Positions 1-13,200 of a stretch of DNA of 22,500 nucleotides are shown here, in pieces (position 1 is the stretch's first letter; the number at the start of each line of letters is the position of its first letter). The DNA is from Glandiceps talaboti (lineage: Eukaryota; Hemichordata; Enteropneusta; Spengelidae): contig NC_135559.1 in assembly GCF_964340395.1 (NCBI RefSeq), positions 9,798,759-9,821,258 of the forward strand, given 5' to 3'. Under the pieces are notes generated by a model. It had not been told where the DNA came from. It did not search any database and saw only the letters and a program-made list of their open reading frames with translations. The position numbers and the translations under genes were made by a program.

Positions 1-1017
1 AACTGGCTTACATATATCAATCGTGGAGATGAAGTGTCCCAGTAATCAGTATCTTGGTGTAAGATAGACTTGGTCTCATCACTTGATCCTTTCTTCATGA
101 ATGACATGATGACTGACTGAGTTCCTGAACCGTTCTGTCAAACCTTAAAGTGTACAAGAAAGAGGAATGAAAATAAATAATGAGGAAATGCACAGATAGA
201 TAAATTATGTACATTAGGCGTCACTGGAGGGCGCTGTCTTGAATTACAATGAAAGTCAGTTGAAACGAATCGTCGTCTGGCTCTATGCAAATCTTGCTAA
301 CATTGTCACATTATTGTCAAGCACATCAAATATCTCACTAACACTGTTGCCACATATTACCGCCTGGCTCAACAAACATCTTGTTAACATTGCCGAATCT
401 TGAAGTCTGGCACGACAAAAAATTGAACAATTGTTACATGTTACTCCATATCTGACAATAAGTATGATCATGCTACAATGTATATGATTTAGGCAACAAT
501 GTACTCAATAATGGTAGCTCACGCAAATATAAATGTAGCAATGTTGGTGATATCGTTGTCACGCCAAACTATAAAATGTAGTTTATTTCGACAGACGATC
601 TTTGTTTCGAGTCAGTTTGTTCCATTGTATATCTGGGGATGAATCAGTGGGGTTTTCCATCGACCTATTTCTTCATTGTCTATGGTTGTTCCGTCTTTTT
701 ATTATGGTAACAGGAAATAGATTATTTTTAAAATGTTATCCTCAGCAAGTTTGTTTGTTGTAAGATAATCACGACAACGTATCAAATTAACAACGATCAC
801 GAAATACTATTAAAATTAGTTCACATAAATTAAAAGCGAACAGTTTAATTAAAGGCCAGGGTATCGTATCTAAATGAATTTGTTTTAGTGAAGGTATTGA
901 TGTTCTACAGTCTGATTTTTCGCTCTTATTACAATATTTACTAAACGAGAGAGATGAAAAGAGACACACACGGCCCAGTTACACAACGACGCTTTTTTTT
1001 TCTTTTTCTTTTTTTAC
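1..1017. other. Unique noncoding stretch
   Basis: I see no gene here. Both strands carry only short open frames with no recognisable domain. The stretch is AT-rich and ends in a T-rich run (about 992-1015) interrupted by C, next to the LINE remnant. A weak tandem repeat lies at 277-402 and is listed separately. Confidence 0.6.
277..402 (+). repeat. Imperfect tandem repeat, about 86-bp period
   Basis: CTGGCTC at 277 is followed by a segment resembling AAATCTTGCTAACATTG. The same order returns from 363, with CTGGCTC, then AACATCTTGTTAACATTG, then a TCTTGAAG stretch. The second copy is partial and diverged. No coding or structural role is visible. Confidence 0.4.
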
Positions 1018-1144
1018 AAACAGTAGGTCATTCTCTTTGTCGAACAGGTGGGTCTTAATATTAAACTAACGTTTTAAAGTTTCTTATATTTGGTGGCGGT
1101 GCTGTAAAGGTGTTGGCCGGTAGTCGATTCCAAAGGGTGACAGA
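1018..1144 (-). pseudogene. Decayed non-LTR retrotransposon reverse transcriptase, C-terminal remnant
   Basis: Read on the minus strand from 1144, one frame gives a segment with L-W-N-R-L-P, then A-P about nine residues later, then N-F-K-T-L before a stop. A shifted frame just beyond reads K-T-H-L-F. The order W-N-x-L-P, A-P, F-K, L-K-T-H-L is the usual ending of reverse transcriptases of the CR1/Jockey-type LINEs (established knowledge). The stop and the frame change show it is dead. It is too short to place in a clade, and it differs in sequence from the LINE at 16100. The catalytic part is absent. Confidence 0.5.
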
Positions 1145-1268
1145 AGTGCATATGAATTAGGACCCCAGGCTAGTGGTATTCTTATCACATTGCAAATACT
1201 GGAGTGCGAGACAAGAGAGATTTTCACCAAGAGCCCTAATAATCACATATTCACACTAGATATCAAGA
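1145..1268. other. Noncoding spacer before element A
   Basis: No gene is seen. The last bases, GATATCAAGAAC at 1259-1270, resemble a sequence at 1994-2006 on the far side of element A copy 1. This could be a target-site duplication and is discussed in the findings. Confidence 0.4.
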
Positions 1269-1910
1269 ACCTCCAATAAAAGTCTCTGTTTTTCTTCGTT
1301 ATTTTCAGTGTAATTAGCCAACATAGTTTACACATCGCAACGAGTTTGATATCACTAGTACTTGTAGCAAGAGACAGAATATTAGAAAGGACATCACAAA
1401 TTGATAATGTAACTTTTGTGCTCTAATATTACGTCATTGCCATAACGTCATGAATGACAGGTCAATGTGAAATCAGGAATATGTAAGCATTTCATTTCTT
1501 TTATAATAATGTATTTCTATAGTCTCTTTCATTCTGGTAGGAAAGACAGCAAGCCATTTCAGAGTTCACATGTTCCAAATCTTCACTAAATAACTTTATA
1601 CAGTCACATAACTTCGTTTACATATATACAATTCAAGGATTTTTTTATGTATAAAAGTGAGAAAATGTTACAAACAACTGTATTATAATATTTCTCTCAA
1701 GTAATTTTAAAGAAATCAATAAAAAACCCATAATAAAAAATATTACATTCATATCCAGGTTGTAATTGTACAAAACCTATAGTTCAATATTTGGAACTTT
1801 GAAATTCCGAAGCTGTTTTACAATACAACATAACAGTGCAGAACGACAAATTATACAAACAATTAAAGTAGCTAAGTCCGAAAAAAACTGTCTGACCCCC
1901 CCCCCCCCCC
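1269..1910. mobile_element. Element A, copy 1 (unclassified repeat)
   Basis: This stretch of about 640 bp matches 4588-5208 nearly base for base. It starts at ACCTCCAATAAAAG and ends in a C run (15 C here, 6 C in the other copy). The copies differ by scattered substitutions and small gaps, for example extra bases near 1355 and 1620 in this copy. No terminal inverted repeats, LTR-type TG...CA ends, pol III boxes or protein domains are visible. If it is a retroposon copied by target-primed reverse transcription, its 3' end would be the left end, on the minus strand. The true right edge may lie beyond the C run, near 1993. The family is not recognised. Confidence 0.6.
1896..1910 (+). repeat. C15 homopolymer
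   Basis: An uninterrupted run of 15 C lies at the right end of the part shared by the two element A copies. The second copy has six C at the same place. Confidence 0.9.
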
Positions 1911-2400
1911 ATGTGTACTCTGCAATGCTCTATTTTACTGACGTACATTGACCGGGAAGGTACCATTTCAGAATTCATATGTGCGAAATCTTTGATATCT
2001 AAGAACACGTTATATTTTGTAATTCCAAACGAAATAATTTTTTTACACTAAGGCAAAATAATGCTGAAAGAGAAAGCGTTCGATTATAACATTCAGAAAG
2101 ATAAATACTTGGAACGAACGCCTCAAAGGGTTCTGCGTATATCATATCGTATGCACATGCGCAAAACGGAGGTTCCCGAATCGAAATTGGAGGAAGTGAA
2201 ACTAAGGGGTAAACAAATAAATGATGTGGGTTTTTTTTGTTAAAGCGGTCTTCACTTCATGTAATTGCAAGAATGGTGACATCTAAGCTAAGCCTTACAA
2301 ACAATTCACAAAATAAGGAAGTAGACATGCGAACACTCGTCACCTAAGCTTATTCTGTTCTTCAAGATATGGAAGCTGAATTTATATATAAAAATACACA
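1911..2400. other. Noncoding; possible right end of element A to about 1993
   Basis: No gene is seen. 1955-2007 weakly resembles an internal part of element A (around 1555-1597): both contain CATTTCAGA, then a TTCA-AT-TG-AAATCTT pattern. GATATCTAAGAAC at 1994-2006 echoes the left flank of element A copy 1. Confidence 0.4.
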
Positions 2401-2440
2401 CGCAAATAAACACAGACAGACAGGCAAACAGACATACATT

Positions 2441-2471
<31 letters not shown>

Positions 2472-2522
2472 CGCACACACACAAATATATATATATACAT
2501 GTCCACGGACCCCCCCCCCCCC
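2401..2522 (+). repeat. Compound microsatellite (CAGA)n-(AC)n-(AT)n-C13
   Basis: Scattered CAGA units lead into an uninterrupted (ACAG)n tract at 2441-2472. This is followed by a short AC run, an AT run near 2484-2498, a 10-base spacer and 13 C at 2510-2522. Open frames across this stretch on either strand are artefacts of the repeat. Confidence 0.9.
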
Positions 2523-3057
2523 ATCACCACACACTCATCACTGCTGGCTCACACTCATTAACTGTGCAATTTTTCGCCTATCTATAAAGTACCCACCTTC
2601 AAGTTGATAGCTCGCCCGACAGGTACGTACACTGTAACTTTAATTGCCGACTGTCGCAGTTATCATCTGTGGCACTACTGTGGCTGATCGCGGCTTTTAT
2701 ACACAAATCGGAAATGGGAAAGTCCCAACCTGAATCATGTGCTAATGACTAACAAGGCAGTAGTGATGACCCTGTGACCTACTGCTATGTCAGTGTATCA
2801 CTCGTGACTGGGAAAACCAATGTTATCTTATCTGTTGAAACTACTACGTATATTTCATTCTTTTAACACACATAATAAATATTTTATTCATCCCATGACT
2901 CTGAGCCTGGGGACTCTGAGGTGGGAAACTGTCAACAGTTACAATTACGACAATTCTGAAAAACAATACAAACCTGACACGATAGACACAAAAGGTACGT
3001 ATCGCATCACACAAGCATTTCTCTCTTTAAAATAACAAAAATAAAAATTGTAATGAT
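2523..3057. other. Noncoding stretch
   Basis: No gene or named repeat is recognised. A short direct repeat GACTCTGAG occurs twice near 2897-2921. The right end borders the tail of the minus-strand SINE. Confidence 0.5.
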
Positions 3058-3412
3058 GTGAATTTATACTGTGCCTTTTCTCCTGAGTGTTCAATGCGCT
3101 TACAATTATTAACCCTGGCACGGATCTATGACGGCGCAATGGCCCTTTGTACGTCCTCAACTCCCTGGGGAGCATACAATCCATTGCATCCGTTATAAGC
3201 ATAGAGGATGGAAGCATTCACATTGCAACCTCTATCCTCCCATGTCCCTAATTATACAACTGGGTTGAGGGTCTATGGTTGAATGAAGAACAGTTATCGT
3301 GGTTTGAATCTTGCTCAGGGACTATATAGCCATTCAGACAAGCGGCAGTGACGGGGCTCGAACCTACAACCTGCAGATTCCAAAACCGTTTGACCATCAT
3401 GACTCCACTCTT
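3058..3412 (-). mobile_element. tRNA-derived SINE (minus strand)
   Basis: On the minus strand the 5' part carries a pol III A-box-like TGGTCAAACGG (3396-3386) and a B box GGTTCGAGCCC (3364-3354). The gap between the boxes is about 21 nt, shorter than in a normal tRNA, so part of the anticodon arm seems to be missing. The body includes CAGGGAGTTGAGGACG near 3168-3150. The 3' end reads TTGTAAGCGCATTGA, then GAGAAAAGGCACAGTATAAA. That resembles the AAGCGC/TTTGA...AAAAGGCGC...TATAAAT tail shared by many animal SINEs that use L2/CR1-type LINE machinery (knowledge). About 355 bp is a normal SINE length. No clear target-site duplication was found. The frames across it are not genes. Confidence 0.7.
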
Positions 3413-4180
3413 TATCTTTATTTATGTAGGACACCTTATCTAATCCTAGTAGAAATAAACTTCCTCCTCAATCAATCATTCACTTTTTTTTTCAAATTCC
3501 ATAGTCAGTTCAATACTTATTTTATTCACGATGTGGTCCAGATTGAGATATCATTTTTTAAATCTTAAAAAAAATACTCAAATAAAACTCATTTCACATT
3601 TATGTCGATTTGAGCTTGGAGCTTAAAAATCAAACATGAATTTAGTTTCTCCACACTGAATACCAATAACGAATTTTGGGGACCATCCTAAAATTACGTC
3701 ATTTAACGAGAACACCCTAAATTATGTTTGATATCAAATTGGTCATTTACTTTGCATAAATGCGGGGCTATATATTACATTGTTACTATGGTGAGTACTT
3801 TTCAGGAAGTATGCAATTCCTCATATCTACAAAAAGAACTGTAAAACGTTCAGATTTGGGTCTCTGTCGCTGTACAATAATCAAAGCACGCATTTATCTT
3901 ATCGTAGTTTTGAAATAGCCACGCACAGTCTAACTTTGTAGTTAGACCTCGGACCTGCGCTAGGAAGGTTGCAGAACAAAGACCGATTATGACACTGAGT
4001 TACCGTGTGATGCGAAGCTCCAGGTAAGCCCTCGACAGCTGTAAGGCCTTTGTTGCTATGCGACCCGTTGTACAATACCTTTTAAGGTTAACAGTTTGCC
4101 CGAGGGTTTAGCAGCTAGACTTCGCAAACTCCAGAACTCATCGGTCGTTCTTTTTTACTCATTGTGATAAATTGCGTTAA
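3413..4180. other. Noncoding stretch with a small perfect hairpin
   Basis: No gene is supported. A perfect inverted repeat GTCTAACT-TTGT-AGTTAGAC lies at 3928-3947. A good splice-donor-like CAG/GTAAGC occurs at about 4019-4027, but the open frame before it is only about 20 codons, so I do not call an exon. Confidence 0.45.
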
Positions 4181-4489
4181 CTTTAAAACTCAGCCGTTGA
4201 AACTCAATCAAAAATTTCCATATCGATCACCTTATGTAATTAATAATCAATTAGACGTTCTGACTAGCCTGCAACTCTTCATGATAACCTTCGCACCCCC
4301 GGAGGTCATAACCTTTTGATAACCTTTCTTTCATGGTTAGGGACTTTACAATGACGCATGTTTCTCTGATCAGCTCATCAGTAAGCTTCCCGTTCAAAAC
4401 ATCGATCAGCACGCCACTCCCTAAGACTAGTATAACTTCTTTTCAACTTTTCCTACCACACATTTAAAACGTCATCTTGAAAACGTCAT
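4181..4489. repeat. Tandem duplication unit, copy 1 (about 309 bp)
   Basis: The unit begins CTTTAAAACTCAGCCG and runs to about 4489, where the same start recurs at 4490. It is near-identical to 4490-4587 joined to 5209-5410. The second copy lacks nine bases (GACTAGCCT or equivalent) seen here near 4261-4269. The minus strand of this unit holds an exon-like open frame (4251-4442). Confidence 0.8.
4251..4442 (-). other. Exon-like open reading segment, product unknown
   Basis: The minus strand is open for 63 codons between an in-frame TGA (4445-4443) and TAA (4253-4251). The peptide has mixed, protein-like composition, with V-L-I-D-V-L-N-G-K-L-T-D-E-L early and K-G-Y-D-L-R-G-C-E-G-Y later, unlike the low-complexity frames nearby. 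A possible splice acceptor TCTTAG lies just before the G-S-G-V-L-I-D segment. I recognise no family. It might be a displaced exon, a piece of an unknown mobile-element protein, or chance. The second unit copy preserves the same frame with one Y-to-F difference, but that duplication is too recent to prove selection. Confidence 0.25.
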
Positions 4490-4587
4490 CTTTAAAACTC
4501 AGCCGTTGAAACTCAATCAAAAATTTCCATATCGATCACCTTATGTAATTAATAATCAATTAGACGTTCTGCAACTCTTCATGATAA
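4490..4587. repeat. Tandem duplication unit, copy 2, left part
   Basis: This repeats 4181-4286 with a nine-base gap. It is cut off after CTTCATGATAA, where element A copy 2 begins. The unit resumes at 5209. Confidence 0.8.
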
Positions 4588-5208
4588 ACCTCCAATAAAA
4601 GTCTCTGTTCATTTTCTTCGTTATTTTCAGTGTAATTAGCCAACAGAGTTTACACATCGCAACGAGTTTGATATCACTTGTAGCAAGAGACAGAATATTA
4701 GAAAAGACATCACAAATTGATAATGTAAGTTTTGTGCTCTAATATTACGTCATTGAGATGACGTCATGAATGACAGGTCAATGTGAAATCAGGAAAATGT
4801 AAGCATTTCATTTCTTGTATAATAATGCATTTCTATAGTCTATTACATGCTGGTAGGAAAGCCAGCGAGCCATTTCAGAGTTCACATGTTCCAAATCTTC
4901 ACTAAATAACTTTATACAGTCACATAACTTCGTTTACAATTCAAGGATTTTTTTATGTATAAAAGTGAGAAAATGTTACGAACAACTGTATTATAATATT
5001 TCTCTCAAGTAATTTTAAAGAAATCAATAAAAACACATAATAAAAAATATTACATTCATATCCATGTTGTAATTGTACAAAACCTATAGTTCAATATTTG
5101 GAACTTTGAAATTCCGAAGCTGTTTTACAATACAACATAACAGTGCAGAACGACAAATTATACAAACAATTAAAGTAGCTAAGTCCGAAAAAAACTGTCT
5201 GACCCCCC
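4588..5208. mobile_element. Element A, copy 2, inserted in the duplicated unit
   Basis: 621 bp near-identical to 1269-1901. It interrupts the second copy of the 309-bp unit exactly at TGATAA, which is present on both sides (4582-4587 and 5209-5214) but only once in the uninterrupted unit (4282-4287). That is the signature of an insertion with a 6-bp target-site duplication. There are no terminal inverted repeats. The element carries a TGACGTCA palindrome at 4759-4766. Mechanism and family are unknown. Confidence 0.7.
4741..4780 (+). promoter_or_regulatory. Cluster of CRE-like sites inside element A
   Basis: ACGTCATT, then the full palindrome TGACGTCA (4759-4766), then ATGACAGGTCA lie within 40 bp. 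TGACGTCA is the cAMP-response/ATF consensus (knowledge). Copy 1 of the element has TAACGTCA at the equivalent place, so the full site is not shared. Any function is inference. Confidence 0.2.
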
Positions 5209-5410
5209 TGATAACCTTCGCACCCCCGGAGGTCAAAACCTTTTGATAACCTTTCTTTCATGGTTAGGGACTTTACAATGACGCATGTTTCTCTGATCAG
5301 CTCATCAGTAAGCTTCCCGTTCAAAACATCGATCAGCACGCCACTCCCTAAGACTAGTATAACTTCTTTTCAACTTTTCCTACCACACAATAAAACGTCA
5401 TCTTGAAAAT
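5209..5410. repeat. Tandem duplication unit, copy 2, right part
   Basis: This matches 4282-4480 closely, beginning with TGATAACCTTCGCACCC, then leaves the repeat at about 5410 into unique sequence. On the minus strand it carries the same exon-like frame as copy 1. That frame here runs on into element A down to 5091 because of the insertion, giving a chimeric and meaningless C-terminus. Confidence 0.8.
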
Positions 5411-5666
5411 GAAATTGTGTAATCGAAACTAACGCTTTATTAGCTAGTACACAGCTGTATACGTTAACTTCCAACCTTTTTTTCGAATGCAGAAGTATTA
5501 TCTGGAACTCCATAGAATTAGGCGAGAAATAGTCATCAGACGAAATGTGTGTCCGTAAAATTATGGTTTTTCGCAGTGATGACAAATTTAGCAGTGCTAT
5601 GTTTATCTAACTCCTAATATACTAAGACACTTCTTACAAACGTTACCTTAACGAACATGATGGGTT
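5411..5666. other. Noncoding stretch
   Basis: No gene is seen. The only frames are short and featureless. Confidence 0.5.
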
Positions 5667-5993
5667 GTCGGTGGCCGAGCGGTTAGCTGGCAAGCCTCTA
5701 GTCTTACCTCTGCAGCATGGATTCGAACCCGCCAGGTGTCGGCTGGGTTTGATTTAAAATTCAACCATGTCTGTATGAAGGGTGATACTCAGTTTGACCC
5801 TGCCGAAAACGCAGGTTTCCCCAGGCACTTCGGTTTCCTCCTGCTTCTTCGGCACTTAGGCACTGTCTTTGCCTGCGAGAATGCATTTCTATCGGAAAAC
5901 ATTACCCAATGGTGTTTAACCTCAAAAGCAGATCTAGAGTTAAAAAGTTTGAGAGATACTTGCATCTTAACTGTTTGTAAGATAACAAAATGA
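5667..5993 (+). mobile_element. tRNA-derived SINE (plus strand)
   Basis: The 5' head looks like a Leu/Ser-type tRNA: A box TGGCCGAGCGG (5672-5682) and B box GATTCGAACCC (5720-5730), with plausible spacing for an active pol III promoter. The body holds AGGTTTCCCCAGGCACTTC followed by GGTTTCCTCC near 5813-5840, a pattern I associate with repeated SINE cores of marine invertebrates (from memory, unverified). The 3' edge is uncertain. It ends somewhere near 5970-6000, and I see no clear tail repeat or target-site duplication. The frame across it is not a gene. Confidence 0.65.
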
Positions 5994-9007
<3,014 letters not shown>

Positions 9008-9088
9008 GCAGATGAAGTAAGTCGGGATTCGATTCTGACAATATTTCTTTAGTGACAGTGTCAGAATCGAGTCCCGTACTACGTCTGC
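9008..9088. repeat. Inverted repeat / stem-loop
   Basis: An 18-base arm at 9023-9040 (CGGGATTCGATTCTGACA) is matched by 9059-9076 with one G-T wobble and an 18-base loop. The pairing extends outward (9008-9019 with 9077-9088) with two mismatches and a 3-base bulge. Both arms contain a sequence that resembles a pol III B box on opposite strands, so a head-to-head remnant of a tRNA-like element is possible. Its function is unknown. Confidence 0.7.
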
Positions 9089-9940
9089 AGCCATGACTAT
9101 GTCAACAGGTTGTAGTTTGTGGTATTTTTTGACAATTTTTTCTTAATTATTTCGTTCGATTACAAAAATCACATCTTAGAGTTCCACGGTCTATTTAACT
9201 GTTATGTCTAGAATTGATTGAATGTTAACACAAAACAGAAGTCCCCTCTTTCGCATATATAAACACACAACAGACTTCTCTCCTCTTCATTTTCATACTA
9301 TTTCCAGATAATTAATCTTTCCGCGTACCATAACACTTGGTGATTCATGATTACCGTTCATTTTAGCACTGTACTTGGCAGTACTACATTTCAATAGAAA
9401 GTTGTAATGATATACCCTCCTATATACGTTTGTATTTATGTCAAAATGACATATTTATGGGTCTTTAATACTGTGTTTTTGTATGTCAAGGCAGATGACA
9501 AGGCTATTTATCTTCTTAGGTTTCTTAAAGTTATGTGAAATGCAGTCATATTAAAGTTTATTCATCTGATAATAGCCATTCATTTTGGTAAACACCTAGA
9601 GCCGGGATATTATGTAAAAGTTAAGACACGATTAAAGGCAATGGTGAAGGCAGGGTCTTGCTTTAGCGTTATTTTACCATAATTGTTATATAATTGCTTC
9701 TTTTGTTCAGGACCTAACTTTCTTAATAGCTCAGCCAAACAATTGTTTTTCACACAAAAAAGCTAATCTTTGTGGAACTGGGCTTTTAATTTATGAACAA
9801 CGATCAAGAATTATACTTCATATATTTATGTTTTTAAAATCGCTAATTTGATTTGAAGTGATTTAGATAAAGATATAAAATTAATTGTCTGTCTATGCTA
9901 GTTTAAGATATTTGATTTACATGAGATGAATATCTATGCA
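9089..9940. other. Noncoding stretch
   Basis: AT-rich. No gene or recognised repeat. Confidence 0.5.
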
Positions 9941-10189
<249 letters not shown>

Positions 10190-10771
10190 TATGTTTGTAA
10201 TATATACCATTTCGTAGTTTTAACTCTTGCTTAACACAAGGAAGAACACATTTAAAACAATCACAAAATTATGTGGAGATCATACAAAATAGAAGATAAT
10301 ACAACAAGAAAACTTGTCAATCATGTAAAAAGAAAAAATAAGGATAAAGTTTATCTAAAAGACACATTACCGATAAAACAAACAAATATTCTCGAAGTAC
10401 GCCCGATCAACCTAAACACAGCTACGTCATACCGTGACATAAACGTACTTTCACTGGCAGAGAATCAGAAGTTGGTCGACTAATGAAATATTTTCAACCC
10501 CAATGACGAAAGAGATTGTAACTGCAAAGTTTAGCTAATTATTAACTACTGAAGACTAAATTGTATTTTGTTCGAGTATTCTATATCCTCACCTACCTCA
10601 CCTCCTCAAAACAAAGCACATATGCATGATTTCGCATGTACAAGTCAATTTGTTTCCAGTGTTACTGGTACAGTAGTAGAACATTCTGGATACATTTCTA
10701 CGAATGCCTTTAAGCTTCCTACGTGTCTGACAGAAGACAAATATGGATGGATATAAATCTATGGTATCAAG
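10190..10771. other. Noncoding stretch
   Basis: A 70-codon open frame lies at 10271-10483 (plus). It is lysine- and asparagine-rich with no recognisable motif, and I do not consider it a gene. I see nothing else. Confidence 0.45.
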
Positions 10772-10796
10772 TTAATTACATTTGTAATGTAGTTAA
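10772..10796. repeat. Small inverted repeat
   Basis: Arms TTAATTACATT and AATGTAGTTAA flank TGT, with one mismatch. It lies six bases before the larger hairpin. Confidence 0.6.
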
Positions 10797-10801
10797 GATT
10801 T

Positions 10802-10860
10802 AGTATAAATGTGACATTCAGCAATTTATACACTAAATTGCTGAATATCATATTTATACT
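10802..10860. repeat. Near-perfect hairpin, 27-bp arms, 5-base loop
   Basis: The arm at 10802-10828 pairs with 10834-10860 over 27 positions with two non-Watson-Crick positions, one of which is a G-T wobble on the plus strand. The loop is TACAC. The outer end of the stem is AGTATAAAT / ATTTATACT. The size fits a small foldback element, a miRNA-precursor-like transcript or a palindromic duplication. No flanking target-site duplication is visible. Confidence 0.8.
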
Positions 10861-11303
10861 TTAATGTTGGGAGTTGTTAAAGGGCTGAGACTAATCATCT
10901 GGAACGTATAAAAAGTAAATAGGCAACATATTATAGAATATTCGATTACACACTACAGGAAACACTTCATCAATAAACAAACGCAGAAATAGTGGTACTT
11001 TGACCACATGTTTCAAGAAAGTGAATCTGTTTTAGATAGTGAAAAAGTGTCAGGAAAACGTGAAAGTATTTGATGTGCGATATGAACCCTGGAAATAACA
11101 GCTTTAAACCTTTTGGTTACTTTGTTCAAGAAAACTAAACCGGATTATTATCAGTAATTTAAAAAAAAAAATAGGGTCCCTATGCAAAGTTTTGTAAAAG
11201 CGGACAAATCTATATTGCAATTTTGCCATTTTAGAATCCAATATGGCTGAATATAGTGTAGGGAAATAAATGACAGTTGAAATCCTTTATAAGAGGACCG
11301 TAA
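10861..11303. other. Noncoding stretch
   Basis: No gene. AGAATCCAATATGGC at 11233-11247 is the reverse complement of 12383-12397, with further similarity around it. Confidence 0.5.
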
Positions 11304-11343
11304 CCCCCCGCCACCCACCCACCCACCACCACCACCACCACAA
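11304..11343 (-). repeat. C/CCA-rich tract; G-quadruplex motif on the minus strand
   Basis: Six C, then CCC-A-CCC-A-CCC, then (ACC)n. On the minus strand this is four or more G runs with loops of 1, 1 and 4 bases (11324-11304), which meets the usual G-quadruplex sequence rule. Confidence 0.7.
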
Positions 11344-13031
<1,688 letters not shown>

Positions 13032-13200
13032 ATAATAATAATAATAATAATAATAACTTTATTCGTCATGTCGATCATGATACTACCAAACCAAAGTGAC
13101 CATAGAGTTTCAATAGCACAATGTTTGTAATGTCTCACACAAACAAAGTTGATTGTTATAAATTACATAAAACGAAATACAGACACTGGTAACACTCACT
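13032..13200 (-). mobile_element. Probable 3' end of a non-LTR element (minus strand)
   Basis: On the minus strand the sequence reads CATGACGAATAAAGTTATT and then a (TTA)n tail (13056-13032). A unique region with AATAAA directly followed by (TTA)n is typical of some animal LINE and SINE 3' ends (knowledge). No coding part is recognised upstream, so the length is a guess. Confidence 0.4.

Noticed and set aside
2945-3217. 90-codon minus frame
   Set aside because: It overlaps the tail of the minus-strand SINE. The codon content is explained by the repeat.
3980-4027. Splice-donor-like CAG/GTAAGC with about 20 open codons before it
   Set aside because: A seven-base donor word is expected a few times by chance in 22.5 kb, and no companion exon was found.
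5736-5993. 85-codon plus frame
   Set aside because: It lies inside the tRNA-derived SINE and starts at a GTG. No protein family is recognised.
10271-10483. 70-codon plus frame directly after the LINE tail copy
   Set aside because: Lysine- and asparagine-rich with no motif. A frame of this length is expected by chance in AT-rich DNA of this size.
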